Origin: Candidatus Rokuibacteriota bacterium
Lineage (GTDB): Bacteria; Methylomirabilota; Methylomirabilia; Rokubacteriales; CSP1-6
Direction of reading: 5' to 3'
DNA: 64,000 nt
Assembly (NCBI GenBank): GCA_016200085.1
Contig: JACQFL010000046.1
Span: 186,001-250,000 of the forward strand
In this document: in pieces, positions 42,981-52,048 of the stretch
Layout: the number at the start of each line of letters is the position of its first letter
Position numbering within the stretch: the stretch's first letter is position 1
The notes under the pieces: generated by a model
What the model was told of the DNA's origin: nothing
The model's input: only the letters and a program-made list of their open reading frames with translations
Database searches by the model: none
Translations under genes and position numbers: made by a program

Positions 42981-43810
42981 CCCGGACCGTGCGCATCGGC
43001 CACAGCCCGGATCCGGACGACGCGTTCATGTTCTACGCCCTCACCAGCGGGAAGATCCGGATCCCGGGCGTGGAGATCGAGCACGTGCTGGAGGACATCG
43101 AGTCGCTCAACCGGCGGGCGCGCTCGGCCGAGCTCGAGGTGACCGCGGTCTCGGCCGCGACGTACGCCCTCGTGGCCGATCGGTATCGGATGATGGATCC
43201 CGGCGCCTCGATGGGGCAGGGCTACGGGCCGATCCTGGTGGCGCGCCAGCCGATCCCGGTGAGCGAGATCCCGAACCACGTGATCGCCATTCCGGGCAGC
43301 CACACCACGGCCTCGCTCCTGCTCCGGCTCTACCTGCCGTCGGAGCCGCCGCTGATCGAGGTCGCCTTCGACAAGATTCCGGCGGCCGTGCTCGCGGGAC
43401 AGGCCGACCTCGGGCTGTTGATCCACGAAGGTCAGATCACGCACCCCTCGATGGGACTGGTGAAGGTCCTCGACCTCGGCGAGGCCTGGCAGCGTGACAC
43501 CGGCCTGCCGCTCCCGCTGGGCGTCAACGTCATGCGGCGTGACCTCGGGGAGGACCTGCACCGCGCGCTGTCGCAGGGGCTCCGCGACGCCATCGCGTGG
43601 GCGCACGCCAACGTCGACGAGGCGCTGGAGTACGCGATGCGCTACGGGCGGGGGATCGACAAGGAGACCTGCCGCCGCTTCGTGCTGATGTACGTCAACG
43701 ACTACACGCTCACCCTCGGCGCCGCCGGCCGGGCGGCCCTCCTGCGCCTGTTCACCGACGCACACCGTCGCGGGCTGCTCGCGACGGTTCCTCCGCTCGA
43801 TCCCGTGTAG
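42977..43810 (+). CDS. mqnD: 1,4-dihydroxy-6-naphthoate synthase MqnD
   Basis: 277 aa with a GTG start. MqnD forms 1,4-dihydroxy-6-naphthoate from cyclic de-hypoxanthine futalosine. HSPDPDDAFMFYALTSGKI at the start is highly diagnostic, then ELEVTAVSAATYALV, GYGPILVAR and HEGQITHPSMGLVKVLDLGEAW. It belongs to the periplasmic-binding-like fold with no signal peptide, so cytoplasmic. mqnC and mqnE are 6 kb downstream on the other strand; mqnA and mqnB are not here. Confidence 0.92.
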   Translation: MTRTVRIGHSPDPDDAFMFYALTSGKIRIPGVEIEHVLEDIESLNRRARSAELEVTAVSAATYALVADRYRMMDPGASMGQGYGPILVARQPIPVSEIPNHVIAIPGSHTTASLLLRLYLPSEPPLIEVAFDKIPAAVLAGQADLGLLIHEGQITHPSMGLVKVLDLGEAWQRDTGLPLPLGVNVMRRDLGEDLHRALSQGLRDAIAWAHANVDEALEYAMRYGRGIDKETCRRFVLMYVNDYTLTLGAAGRAALLRLFTDAHRRGLLATVPPLDPV

Positions 43811-43837
43811 ACCGCTCGCGCTCGGCCGAAGCCGTAT

Positions 43838-44794
43838 TCAGTAGAGGTGGCAGGAGACGAGGTGGCCGGCGTCCACTTCGCGGGCGACCGGCGCGACGCG
43901 CGCGCAGTCGGCCATGGCGAAGGGGCAGCGCGGGTGGAAGGCACAGCCCGTGGGCGGGTCGATCGGTGACGGCACCTCGCCGGCGAGCACGAAGTCCTCG
44001 CGGGGAGCGTCCGGGTTCGCGGGCAGCGCGGCCGCGAAGAGGGCCTTCGTGTACGGGTGCCGCGGCGCCCGGAAGAGCGACGCGGTCGGCGCGTACTCGA
44101 CGATCTTGCCGAGGTACATCACCGCCGTGCGGTGCGCGATGTATCGCACCGTCGCCAGGTTGTGCGCGACGAGCAGGTAGGCCAGCGGTTGCTGCGCCTG
44201 GAGATCCTTCAAGAGATTCATGACCTGGGCCCGGATCGAGACGTCGAGGGCGGACACCGGCTCGTCGAGGACGATCAGCTCGGGCGAGGAGGCGAGCGCG
44301 CTCGCCAGCGCGATCCGCTGGCGCTGGCCGCCGCTGAACTCGTGCGGGTAACGCCCGCCCGCGTCCGGGGCCAGGCCGACCTGCTGGAGGACCTCGTCCA
44401 CACGCGCCTGCGCCTGCGCGGCGGACACCGGGCGATTCACCACGAGCGCCTCCGCGATGGTGTCGCGCACCCGCATGCGTGGGTTGAGCGAGGACCACGG
44501 GTCCTGGAACACCGCCTGCACCTTCGTCCGGTACTCGCGGAACGCGGTCCCGTCGAGCGTGAAGACGTCACGGCCGTCGAGCAGCACGCGACCCGAGGTC
44601 GGCTGCTCGAGGCGAAGGAGGAGCTTCACGGTCGTCGTCTTCCCGCAACCCGACTCGCCGACCAGGCCGAGGGTCTCGTGCCGTCCGATCGTGAAGCTGA
44701 TCCCGTCGACGGCCTTGACGTGGCCGGTCGTCCGGCTGACGAGCAGGCCCCTGGTGACGGGGAAGTGCTTCGTGAGGGCGTCGACCCGGATCAG
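43838..44794 (-). CDS. Dipeptide/oligopeptide ABC transporter ATP-binding protein (DppF/OppF type)
   Basis: 318 aa if started at the CTG (44794) that overlaps the upstream stop (CTGA). No ATG, GTG or TTG occurs in frame nearby, so the start codon is either this CTG or unusual. Walker A GESGCGKTT, Q-loop FQDPWSSLNPRM, signature FSGGQRQRIALA and Walker B LIVLDEPVSALDVS are intact, with the C-terminal oligopeptide-transporter module (PRHPYTKALFAA, GCAFHPRCP with a Cys cluster). Second ATPase of the operon 43838-49294. Confidence 0.85.
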   Translation of the reverse strand: MIRVDALTKHFPVTRGLLVSRTTGHVKAVDGISFTIGRHETLGLVGESGCGKTTTVKLLLRLEQPTSGRVLLDGRDVFTLDGTAFREYRTKVQAVFQDPWSSLNPRMRVRDTIAEALVVNRPVSAAQAQARVDEVLQQVGLAPDAGGRYPHEFSGGQRQRIALASALASSPELIVLDEPVSALDVSIRAQVMNLLKDLQAQQPLAYLLVAHNLATVRYIAHRTAVMYLGKIVEYAPTASLFRAPRHPYTKALFAAALPANPDAPREDFVLAGEVPSPIDPPTGCAFHPRCPFAMADCARVAPVAREVDAGHLVSCHLY

Positions 44795-45780
44795 CGGCTC
44801 GGCGATGACTCGGCTCTCCAGCAGGCCGCCTCGTGCTCCCGACCGACGGCGAAGACGGCGGGATACTCGCGCTGGCAGCGGTCGTCCGCGTGGCGGCAGC
44901 GGGGCGCGAAGCGGCAGCCCGGGGGCAGTCGCTGGAGCGCCGGCGGCTGGCCGTCGATGGCGGGCAGCCGCTCGACGCTCTCGTCCATCCTCGGCACCGC
45001 CGCCATGAGCGCCTGGGTGTACGGATGGCGGGGCGCCGCGAAGAGCTCGCGGGTCGGCCCGCTCTCGACGATGCGGCCGGCGTACATGACCGCGACGCGG
45101 TCGCAGATGCGCGCGACGATGCCGAAGTCGTGCGTGATGAAGAGCATGGCCAGGCGCGTGCGCTCCTGGATCTCCTCGAGGAGCGTCAGGTACTGGAGCT
45201 GGATCGTCACGTCGAGCGCCGTGGTGGGCTCGTCGGCGATGAGGACCCTCGGCGGGCCGGAGACCGCGATGGCGCCCACCACCCGCTGCTTCATGCCGCC
45301 CGACATCTGGTGGGGAAAGTCGCGCAGCCGCTGCGCGGGCGCCGCCACGCGGACCTGACGCAGCGCCTCCTGGGCGAGCGCGCGGAGCCGGCGGCGCGGC
45401 CCGGCGCGATGCACGCGGAGCGCCTCCACGAGCTGGTTGCCGACGCTGAACACCGGGTTCAGCGACGTCTGCGGGTCCTGCAGGATCATCGAGATGCGCC
45501 GTCCCCGGATGCGTCGCATCTGGCGCTCGCTCTTGGGCACGAGGTCCTCGCCCTCGAGCAGGATCTGGCCGGCGACGATGCGCCCCGCCGGCTGCGGGAG
45601 GAGGCGGAGGATCGAGAGCGCGGTCATCGTCTTGCCGCATCCCGATTCGCCGACGAGACCGAGCGTCTCGCCTTCGCGAACGGTCAGGCTGACGCCGTCC
45701 ACCGCCCGCACCACGCCCCAGCGCGTGCTGAGGTGCGCGTGGAGATCGCGCAGCTCGAGGAGGACCGGGCCGGCGCTCAC
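44791..45780 (-). CDS. Dipeptide/oligopeptide ABC transporter ATP-binding protein (DppD/OppD type)
   Basis: 329 aa from the GTG at 45780, which overlaps the permease stop (GTGA). Walker A GESGCGKTM, LQDPQTSLNPVF, signature MSGGMKQRVV and Walker B VLIADEPTTALDVT are present, ending in the PRHPYTQALMAAVP and CRFAPRCRHADDRC modules. DppD and DppF heterodimerise to energise uptake. Confidence 0.9.
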   Translation of the reverse strand: MSAGPVLLELRDLHAHLSTRWGVVRAVDGVSLTVREGETLGLVGESGCGKTMTALSILRLLPQPAGRIVAGQILLEGEDLVPKSERQMRRIRGRRISMILQDPQTSLNPVFSVGNQLVEALRVHRAGPRRRLRALAQEALRQVRVAAPAQRLRDFPHQMSGGMKQRVVGAIAVSGPPRVLIADEPTTALDVTIQLQYLTLLEEIQERTRLAMLFITHDFGIVARICDRVAVMYAGRIVESGPTRELFAAPRHPYTQALMAAVPRMDESVERLPAIDGQPPALQRLPPGCRFAPRCRHADDRCQREYPAVFAVGREHEAACWRAESSPSR

Positions 45781-46688
45781 AGCTGCTGGCGGAGCCGCGG
45801 GTCGAGCCAGTCGCGCAGCCAGTCGCCGAAGAGGTTGAACGCGAGCACCACGAGCAGGATGGCGACGCCGGGCAGGAAGGACAGCCACCAGGCGCTCGCG
45901 ATCTGGCCCCGGCCGTCGGCGACCATCTGGCCCCACGACGGCGTCGGCGGCGGGATGCCGGCGCCGAGGAACGACAGCGACGCCTCCACGAGGATCACGA
46001 AGCCGATGTGCAGCGAGAGCAGCACCATGAACGTGTTCGTCACGTTCGGCAGGATGTGCATGGCCATGATGCGCACGTGCGAGCAGCCGTGCACGCGGGC
46101 GAGCGCCACGAAATCCCGGCCCTTCACGGTCAGGACCTCGCCGCGGACCACGCGGGCGAAGCGGGCCCAGAGGATCAGCGTGATCGCGATGACCATCGTG
46201 CGCAGGCCCTGGCCCAGGCTCACCGCGAGGAGCAGCGCGATGAGGATCGTCGGAAAGGTCAGCGTCGCGTCGACGACGCGCATCAGGAGGCTGTCGAGGC
46301 GCCCGCCGGCGTAGCCCGACACGATGCCGACGGCGAGGCCGATCCCGCCGCCCGCGAGCAGCGCGGCCGCGGCCACGGTCAGGCTCACGCGGGCGCCGTA
46401 GATGAGGCGGCTCAGGACGTCACGCCCGAGCAGGTCGGTTCCGAGCAGGTGCCTCGTGCTGCCGCCGTCCTGCCACGCCGGCGGCTGGAGCTTGTCGGGG
46501 AGCGATTGCTCGGTCGCGGAGTGCGGCGCGAGCAGGGGGGCCCCGAGCGCGACGAGCAGCATCCCGACGATGATCAGGAAGGACGGCCAGGGCAGGCGGC
46601 CGAGGGCGCCGCGCCCACCGGCGGGGGCCGCGGCGGTCGTCGTCTCGGGGCCGACGTCCAGGGGCAGCCGCGTGTCGACGCGCGCCAT
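45777..46688 (-). CDS. Dipeptide/oligopeptide ABC transporter permease (DppC type)
   Basis: 303 aa, about six helices after an N-terminal cytoplasmic arm. HLLGTDLLGRDVLSRLIYGARVSL is the DppC signature and the EAA-like loop is RFARVVRGEVLTVKGRDFVALARVHGCSH. Start ATG at 46688 lies 4 nt from the DppB stop. Operon position and length fit the family. Confidence 0.9.
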   Translation of the reverse strand: MARVDTRLPLDVGPETTTAAAPAGGRGALGRLPWPSFLIIVGMLLVALGAPLLAPHSATEQSLPDKLQPPAWQDGGSTRHLLGTDLLGRDVLSRLIYGARVSLTVAAAALLAGGGIGLAVGIVSGYAGGRLDSLLMRVVDATLTFPTILIALLLAVSLGQGLRTMVIAITLILWARFARVVRGEVLTVKGRDFVALARVHGCSHVRIMAMHILPNVTNTFMVLLSLHIGFVILVEASLSFLGAGIPPPTPSWGQMVADGRGQIASAWWLSFLPGVAILLVVLAFNLFGDWLRDWLDPRLRQQL

Positions 46689-46692
46689 CGCC

Positions 46693-47610
46693 TCAGGCGT
46701 ACCGCACGCGCGGGTCGAGGTAGGCGTAGAGGATGTCGACGACGAGATTGACGCCGAGCACGATGATGGCCTTCAGGAGGATCACCGCCTGGAGCAGTGG
46801 GTAGTCGCGGAAGATGACCGCCTCGTACGTGAGGCGCCCGACGCCCGGCCAGGCGAAGACGGTCTCGGTCACGATCGCGCCGGTGACGAGCAGGGCGAAG
46901 AAGACGCCGAAGAGCGTCACCACCGGGATGAGGGCGTTGCGCAGGCAGTGCTTCCACAGCACGACCGTCTGGGTCAGGCCCTTGATGCGCGCGAGCTTCA
47001 CGAACTCGCTGTCGAGCACCTCGAGAACGCTTGAGCGGACGAGCCGCATCATGCCGGCGACGAGGAAGGCGCCGAGCGTGATCACGGGCAGGACGTAGTG
47101 CGCGGGCGTGCCCATGCGCGCGGACGGCAGCCAGCCCAGCTGGATCGAGAAGACGTAGATGAGCACGATGCCGAGCCAGAAGGACGGCGTGGCGATGCCG
47201 AGCACGGCGACTGCGCCGGCGGCCCGGTCGACGAGCGTGCCCCGGCCGACCGCGGCGAGCATCCCGAGCGGGATCGCCACCACCATCGCGCCGACGAGGG
47301 CGATGGACACGAGGCCGACCGTGTTGGGCAGCCGCTCGAAGAAGACCTCCACCGCGGGCTTGCGATACCGGATCGAGTCGCCGAGATCTCCGCGGACCGC
47401 GCCCTTGAGGAAGATGAGGAGCTGCTGGTGGGTGGGACGGTCGAGGCCCAGCGCCTTCAGCAGGTGCGCGCGGTCCTCGGCCGTGGCGTCCTCGCGCAGG
47501 AGCAGGTCGGCCGGGTTGCCGGTCACGCGCGCCAGGGCGAAGACGACGATCGCGAGGACGACGAGCAGCACGGCGCCCTGCATGAGGCGCCGCAGGATGT
47601 AGCGCTGCAC
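46693..47610 (-). CDS. Dipeptide/oligopeptide ABC transporter permease (DppB type)
   Basis: 305 aa with six hydrophobic helices. MQRYILRRLMQGAVLLVVLAIVVFALAR is a DppB-type start. The EAA-like loop is LVRSSVLEVLDSEFVKLARIKGLTQ and the C-terminus DILYAYLDPRVRYA is standard. It lies 43 nt downstream of the binding-protein gene, a gap where unequal expression may be set. Confidence 0.9.
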   Translation of the reverse strand: MQRYILRRLMQGAVLLVVLAIVVFALARVTGNPADLLLREDATAEDRAHLLKALGLDRPTHQQLLIFLKGAVRGDLGDSIRYRKPAVEVFFERLPNTVGLVSIALVGAMVVAIPLGMLAAVGRGTLVDRAAGAVAVLGIATPSFWLGIVLIYVFSIQLGWLPSARMGTPAHYVLPVITLGAFLVAGMMRLVRSSVLEVLDSEFVKLARIKGLTQTVVLWKHCLRNALIPVVTLFGVFFALLVTGAIVTETVFAWPGVGRLTYEAVIFRDYPLLQAVILLKAIIVLGVNLVVDILYAYLDPRVRYA

Positions 47611-47653
47611 TACGCGGCCCCCCGGTCCCCGCGCGCCCGCGACGGCACGCCGC

Positions 47654-49294
47654 TCAGTTCGGCCAGGGCTTCTGCTCCGGCCGCGGCATGCGCTCCGCCA
47701 CGTCGCCGAACTCGTGGCGCCCGGGGATGGGCTTGAAGAAGCCCACGCGCTTGGGGTTCACGGCCCAGTAGCCCATCCCCTCGATGATCGGCACCGCGAT
47801 CCAGCTCCTGGCGACGGTCTCGATCATCCGGTTGGTGGCGGCCGTCCTCCTGGCGTCGTCCTTCTCGCTCACCACCGCCTCGTACGCCCGGTCGGCCTCC
47901 TGGCAGATCGCCGGGCAGTGCTGGGAATCGCCGAAGAGGTGCTGGACGCCCGTCGAGATGAACGTGGTGATGTACCGCGGGGCCGGCTCGGGCCGGCCGG
48001 CGGTGCGGTACATCGACGCCGTCCCGACGAGCCCCTTCTGCTCGCCGCGCCCCATGGGGTCGAACGCCCCCCATTCGATCGTCTTCATGTCGACCTTCAC
48101 GCCGATCTTCTCCCAGAAGCCGGCGACGGCCTCGCCGATCTGGACCATGAAGGGGGTGCCGGGCAGGGCGGTGTTCCAGAAGGTCAGCGGGAAGCCGTTC
48201 GGGTGCCCGGCGTCCGCGAGCAGCTTCCTGGCCCGCGCGGGGTCGTGGCGGAGGGCCGTCTTCGCCCAGTCGTCCCATCGCGCGACGTCCATGTCGCTGG
48301 AGTACCGGAACGTCGCGAACGGCAGCGGCCACTGCGCCTGCTTCGCCATGACGTGATCGATGATCTGCTGCCGATCGATGGCGAGCGACAGGGCCTCGCG
48401 CACGCGCACGTCGGTGAGCGGCGAGGCCTTCGCCTCCGGGCGGTAGAGCCCCCAGAACTGGTAGACCGCCTGCATCGTGCCCGGCACGCTGACGATCTTC
48501 ATGCCGCCCGCGCGCGCTTCCTTGATCGCCTCCGGGCCGAGGCTCGCGATCGACGCCTCGCCGGTGCGCACCATCGCCAGGCGCGTGCTCTGCTCGGGCA
48601 CGAGCAGGAGCATCAGGCGCTTGAACTGCGGGGTGCCGCGCCAGTGCGGGTAGTCGACCGCTTCGTACTCGATCCGGTCGCCGGGCACGTTGCGGACGAA
48701 CTTCCAGGGCCCGCTGCCCACGGGCTTCTCGCGGAAGCCCTTCTCGCCGACCTTCTCGAAGTACTTCTTGGGCATCACCGAGCCTTCCATGAAGACTGCG
48801 CGCGAGAGGCTGGCCGCGAAGTGCGGGATGACGCCTCTGGTGTGGACGCGAACGGTGAGGTCGTCGACGACCTCGATGCGCTCGATCGCGCGGCGGAGCG
48901 CGGCGGCGCCGGAGGCGATCGATTCCGGGGACATGGTCCGTTCGAGGCTGAACTTCACGTCGTGGGCGGTGACGGGATCGCCGTTGTGGAAACGCTGGCC
49001 CCGGCGGAGGTAGAACGTCCAGCTCTTGCCGTCCGCCGGCCGCTCCCAGCGCTCGGCCACGCCCGGGCCGATGCCGCCCCGTTCGAGATCGAAGCCGACG
49101 AGCGAGTCCCACACGGGGGCGTGGTAATGGGCGTGGGGCGCGCGCGTGTCCGCGATCGGGTCCATGACCTGCGCGCCGAGCGTGTCGATCGCGATCACGA
49201 GCGTGTCCTTGTCGGCCGCGGTCGCCGGTGGCGTGGCGAAGGCGGCGAGCAGCCAGAACGCGAGCACCAGGAACGTGAGACCACGGCTGGGCAT
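47654..49294 (-). CDS. Dipeptide/nickel-type ABC substrate-binding protein (family 5)
   Basis: 546 aa from the ATG at 49294 with AAGGAG upstream. The signal peptide (MPSRGLTFLVLAFWLLAAFATPPATA) exports it. The family-5 fold is recognised by GGIGPGVAERWE, LRRGQRFHNGDPVTAHDVKFSLER, DLTVRVHTRG and VREALSLAIDRQQIIDHV. It is the first gene of a complete dpp-like operon. Substrate could be peptides, nickel or other solutes; not resolvable here. Confidence 0.9.
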   Translation of the reverse strand: MPSRGLTFLVLAFWLLAAFATPPATAADKDTLVIAIDTLGAQVMDPIADTRAPHAHYHAPVWDSLVGFDLERGGIGPGVAERWERPADGKSWTFYLRRGQRFHNGDPVTAHDVKFSLERTMSPESIASGAAALRRAIERIEVVDDLTVRVHTRGVIPHFAASLSRAVFMEGSVMPKKYFEKVGEKGFREKPVGSGPWKFVRNVPGDRIEYEAVDYPHWRGTPQFKRLMLLLVPEQSTRLAMVRTGEASIASLGPEAIKEARAGGMKIVSVPGTMQAVYQFWGLYRPEAKASPLTDVRVREALSLAIDRQQIIDHVMAKQAQWPLPFATFRYSSDMDVARWDDWAKTALRHDPARARKLLADAGHPNGFPLTFWNTALPGTPFMVQIGEAVAGFWEKIGVKVDMKTIEWGAFDPMGRGEQKGLVGTASMYRTAGRPEPAPRYITTFISTGVQHLFGDSQHCPAICQEADRAYEAVVSEKDDARRTAATNRMIETVARSWIAVPIIEGMGYWAVNPKRVGFFKPIPGRHEFGDVAERMPRPEQKPWPN

Positions 49295-49328
49295 CGGGAA
49301 TCTCCTTCGGTCGGGAGACCGCGGGCGC

Positions 49329-49358
49329 ATTCTCGGAGACTCCCCGCGCGCGTGTCAA
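49329..49358 (-). promoter_or_regulatory. Promoter for the dpp-like operon
   Basis: On the minus strand TTGACA (49353-49358), an 18-nt spacer and GAGAAT (49329-49334). The -35 box is a perfect consensus; the -10 is imperfect. The predicted start is near 49322, about 28 nt before the ATG at 49294. Confidence 0.5.
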
Positions 49359-49434
49359 GCAGCGCGGGCTGACGGGCATGAAGGAGCAGGACGCCGCGCG
49401 CTCCGAGCGAGGAGCTTCTGGGATACGAAGCAAT

Positions 49435-49466
49435 GGGGGGTCTGGGGGGCGCCCGGAGCCCCCCAG
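49435..49466. repeat. 32-bp repeat, identical to 63860-63891
   Basis: GGGGGGTCTGGGGGGCGCCC continued by GGAGCCCCCCAG; the two copies are identical over 32 nt. It contains the stem CTGGGGGGC/GCCCCCCAG-like pairing. It lies between the mqnC end and the dpp promoter, where it could act as a bidirectional terminator. Confidence 0.9.
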
Positions 49467-49480
49467 CCCCAAAATCGCAT

Positions 49481-50578
49481 CTAGTACTTTTTCAGGATGT
49501 CGTACTCGGTGGTGCGCTGGGCGGGGGTGAAGCCGGCCTCGCGGATCAGGGTGACAATCTCGTCGACGCCGACGTGGTTGACGTAGTCGGCGGCGGCGTG
49601 GACGTTCTCCTCGAAGAGCGTGCCGCCCCAGTCGTCGGCGCCGAAGTGGAGCGCGATCTGCCCGGCCTTCTTGCCCTCCGAGAACCACGAGGCCTGCACG
49701 TGGGGGAAGTTGTCGAGGTAGAGGCGTGAGACGGCGAGCATCCTGAGGTACGTGTTCGGGCCCTGGTAGTGCTTGATCCACTTCTCGAGCAAGGTGTTGC
49801 CGGGTTTGAACGACCAGGGCACGAAGGCGGTGAACCCTCCGAACTCGTCTTGCAGCGAGCGGATCGCGTCGAAGTGGTCGAGCAGATCGTCGGCCTGCTC
49901 GACGTGCCCGTACATCATCGTGGCCGTGCTCTTGAAGCCGCGGCGGTGCGCCTCGCGGTGGACTTCGAGCCAGGCCTGGGGCCCGCCCTTCTTGGGCGCG
50001 ATGCGCGTGCGCACGCGCTCGGACAGGACCTCGGCCCCGCCACCCGGGAGCGTGCGCTGGCCCGCCTCCCGGAGGAGATCGAGCACGTCGCCGATGCCGA
50101 GCCGGTTGAGGCCGGCGATGGTCTGGATCTCCGAGGCCGTGAAGAAGTGCGGGGTCACCTGGGGAAAGCGCCGGCGCGTCTCGCGCACGAGCGTGAGGTA
50201 GTAGTCCAGCGGCAGGGCCGGGTTGTGGCCGCCTTGCAGGAGCACGGTGGTGGCGCCCTTGCTCGCGGCCGACTCGATCTTGCCGAGGACCTCGTCGACG
50301 GTGAGCGTCCACGCCTCGGGATCGCCGGGCTTGCGGTAGAACGCGCAGAACTGGCAGTCGGTGATGCAGACGTTGGTGTAGTTCGGGTTGGAGTCGATGA
50401 CGAACGTCACCACCCGCCCGGGCAGCCGCGCGTGTCGCAGCTCCTCGGCCATGGCGCCGACCTCGAGCACGGGCGCCTCGGTGAGCAGCCAGCGGCCGTC
50501 CTCGCGCGAGAGACGCGCGCCGGCGCGGACCTTGTCGCGGATCTCGTCGGCGCAGGCGCTGGCGAGGCTCAGTTCCAC
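49481..50578 (-). CDS. mqnC: Cyclic dehypoxanthine futalosine synthase MqnC
   Basis: 365 aa radical SAM enzyme that cyclises dehypoxanthine futalosine in the futalosine menaquinone route. The cluster motif is C71-x3-C75-x2-C78 (CITDCQFC). QGGHNPALPLDYYLTLVRETRRRFPQ, the ASEIQTIAGL segment and the RTLPGGGAEVLSERVR stretch are typical. Start GTG 50578 lies within the last codons of mqnE, so the pair is co-translated. Ends DILKKY. Confidence 0.93.
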   Translation of the reverse strand: MELSLASACADEIRDKVRAGARLSREDGRWLLTEAPVLEVGAMAEELRHARLPGRVVTFVIDSNPNYTNVCITDCQFCAFYRKPGDPEAWTLTVDEVLGKIESAASKGATTVLLQGGHNPALPLDYYLTLVRETRRRFPQVTPHFFTASEIQTIAGLNRLGIGDVLDLLREAGQRTLPGGGAEVLSERVRTRIAPKKGGPQAWLEVHREAHRRGFKSTATMMYGHVEQADDLLDHFDAIRSLQDEFGGFTAFVPWSFKPGNTLLEKWIKHYQGPNTYLRMLAVSRLYLDNFPHVQASWFSEGKKAGQIALHFGADDWGGTLFEENVHAAADYVNHVGVDEIVTLIREAGFTPAQRTTEYDILKKY

Positions 50579-51648
50579 ACCTGCACCACGTTGTAGAGCG
50601 CGTCGCGCTCGACGGGCTGCTTGCCGGCGTCGCGGATCATGCGCAGGAGCTGCTCGCGCGCCAGGCCGGCGGGGGTCTGGGCGCCGGCCATGTGCTGGAT
50701 GCGCTCGTCCTCGAGGGTGCCGTTGACGTCGTCGGCGCCGAAGTGCAGGGCCACCGACGTGGTCTCCTCGCCGATGACCACCCAGTACGCCTCGACGTGC
50801 GGGAAGTTGTCGAGGAGCAGCCGGGACACGGCGATCGTCCGCAGGCTGTCCGTCGGCGGTGTCTGCCGCGGCACCAGCTTCGTGGTGCCCGTCTGGTAGG
50901 CGAGCGGGACGAACGTCAGGAAGCCGCCGGAGGCGTCCTGTTGCTCGCGCAGGCGGATCAGGTGCTCCACGCGCTCGGCCAGGGTCTCCACGTGGCCGTA
51001 GAGCATGGTGGCGTTGGTGCGGATGCCGAGGGCGTGGGCGATACCGTGGATCTCGCACCAGCGCTCGGGGGCGGCCTTGGTGTTGTAGCGCAGGAGCTTG
51101 GCCAGGCGTGGCGAGAAGATCTCGGCGCCGCCACCGGGCATCGACTGCAGGCCGGCGGCCTTCAGGCGCGTCAAGGCCTCCCTGGGCTCGATCTTCCACC
51201 GCCGCCAGAAGTAGTCGATCTCGGCCGCGGTGAAGGCCTTGATCTGGACGCCAGGGTGGGCGGCGCGGATGGCGCCGATCACCCGCTCGTAGTACTCGAA
51301 CGGCCAGTCGGGATGATGGCCGCCCACGATGTGAACCTCGCGCACCTCCGCGCGCACCATCCCGACCATGTCCTCGATGGTGTGCTCGTAGGCGCCCGCC
51401 TGGCCCTTCTTGCGGGCGAAGTCGCAGAACGCGCAGGAGAGCACGCAGACGTTCGTCGGCGTGATGTGGCGGTTGATGACGAAGTAGACGCGCTCGCCTT
51501 CCCGGCGCGTCTTGGCGTGATCGGCCATCCGCCCGAGCCCGAGGAGGTCCGGCGTCTCGAAGAGCGTCAGCCCGTTCTCGGGGCTCAACCGCTCGCTCGC
51601 ACGAACCTTCTCCCAGATGGGCTCGAGCCGGGGATCGGAGAAGCGCAC
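50569..51648 (-). CDS. mqnE: Aminofutalosine synthase MqnE
   Basis: 359 aa radical SAM enzyme joining chorismate-derived 3-enolpyruvylbenzoate to S-adenosylmethionine. The cluster motif is C68-x3-C72-x2-C75 (CVLSCAFC) and the family run VHIVGGHHPDWPFEYYERVI is present. The GTG start at 51648 has AGGAGG 4 nt upstream and a strong promoter at 51684; longer upstream readings with poor content are rejected. First gene of the mqnE-mqnC unit. Confidence 0.93.
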   Translation of the reverse strand: MRFSDPRLEPIWEKVRASERLSPENGLTLFETPDLLGLGRMADHAKTRREGERVYFVINRHITPTNVCVLSCAFCDFARKKGQAGAYEHTIEDMVGMVRAEVREVHIVGGHHPDWPFEYYERVIGAIRAAHPGVQIKAFTAAEIDYFWRRWKIEPREALTRLKAAGLQSMPGGGAEIFSPRLAKLLRYNTKAAPERWCEIHGIAHALGIRTNATMLYGHVETLAERVEHLIRLREQQDASGGFLTFVPLAYQTGTTKLVPRQTPPTDSLRTIAVSRLLLDNFPHVEAYWVVIGEETTSVALHFGADDVNGTLEDERIQHMAGAQTPAGLAREQLLRMIRDAGKQPVERDALYNVVQVWN

Positions 51649-51683
51649 GTGGCCTCCTGTGGGTCGCGCCGACTGACGCTCTG

Positions 51684-51713
51684 ACTGTAGCGACGGGTGA
51701 GCGCCCGTGTCAA
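51684..51713 (-). promoter_or_regulatory. Promoter for mqnE-mqnC
   Basis: On the minus strand TTGACA (51708-51713), an 18-nt spacer and TACAGT (51684-51689). The predicted start near 51677 gives a leader of about 29 nt that includes the AGGAGG site. Divergent from the toxin-antitoxin pair. Confidence 0.65.
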
Positions 51714-51751
51714 GGAATACGACGGGCGGCGGCTGTCTCCGTAACGAGACG

Positions 51752-51781
51752 TTGCCAATACACAGCGGCAATGTGTACGAT
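51752..51781 (+). promoter_or_regulatory. Promoter for the toxin-antitoxin pair
   Basis: TTGCCA at 51752-51757, an 18-nt spacer, TACGAT at 51776-51781. The -10 box ends 6 nt before the ATG at 51788, so the mRNA would be leaderless. The promoter is expected to be bound by the antitoxin, as in other MazEF pairs. Confidence 0.55.
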
Positions 51782-51787
51782 CGACCC

Positions 51788-52048
51788 ATGAGACGGACGG
51801 TGTCGTATCGACGCATCAACATCACGCTGCCCGAGCGCGCCCTGAAGGTGGTGGATCGGATCGCCCCCCGCGGCGATCGCAGTCGGTTCATTGCCGAAGC
51901 GATCGACCACTATGTCGTCGCCACGCGCCGGCGAAACTTGAGGAAGAAGCTGAAGGAAGGCGCCATCCGGCACGCCGAGCGCGACCGCAGGCTTGCCGCC
52001 GACTGGTTCGCCCTCGACGCGCAGGCATGGGAGCGCCGTCGAGCGTGA
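51788..52048 (+). CDS. Ribbon-helix-helix/MazE-type antitoxin
   Basis: 86 aa. RRINITLPERALKVVDRIAPRGDRSRFIAEAIDHYV is the ribbon-helix-helix pattern (beta strand INITLPE, then two helices). The C-terminal basic helical part (RRRNLRKKLKEGAIRHAERDRR) should wrap the toxin. It starts without a ribosome site, 6 nt after a -10 box. Its stop overlaps the toxin GTG (GTGA). Confidence 0.8.
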   Translation: MRRTVSYRRINITLPERALKVVDRIAPRGDRSRFIAEAIDHYVVATRRRNLRKKLKEGAIRHAERDRRLAADWFALDAQAWERRRA

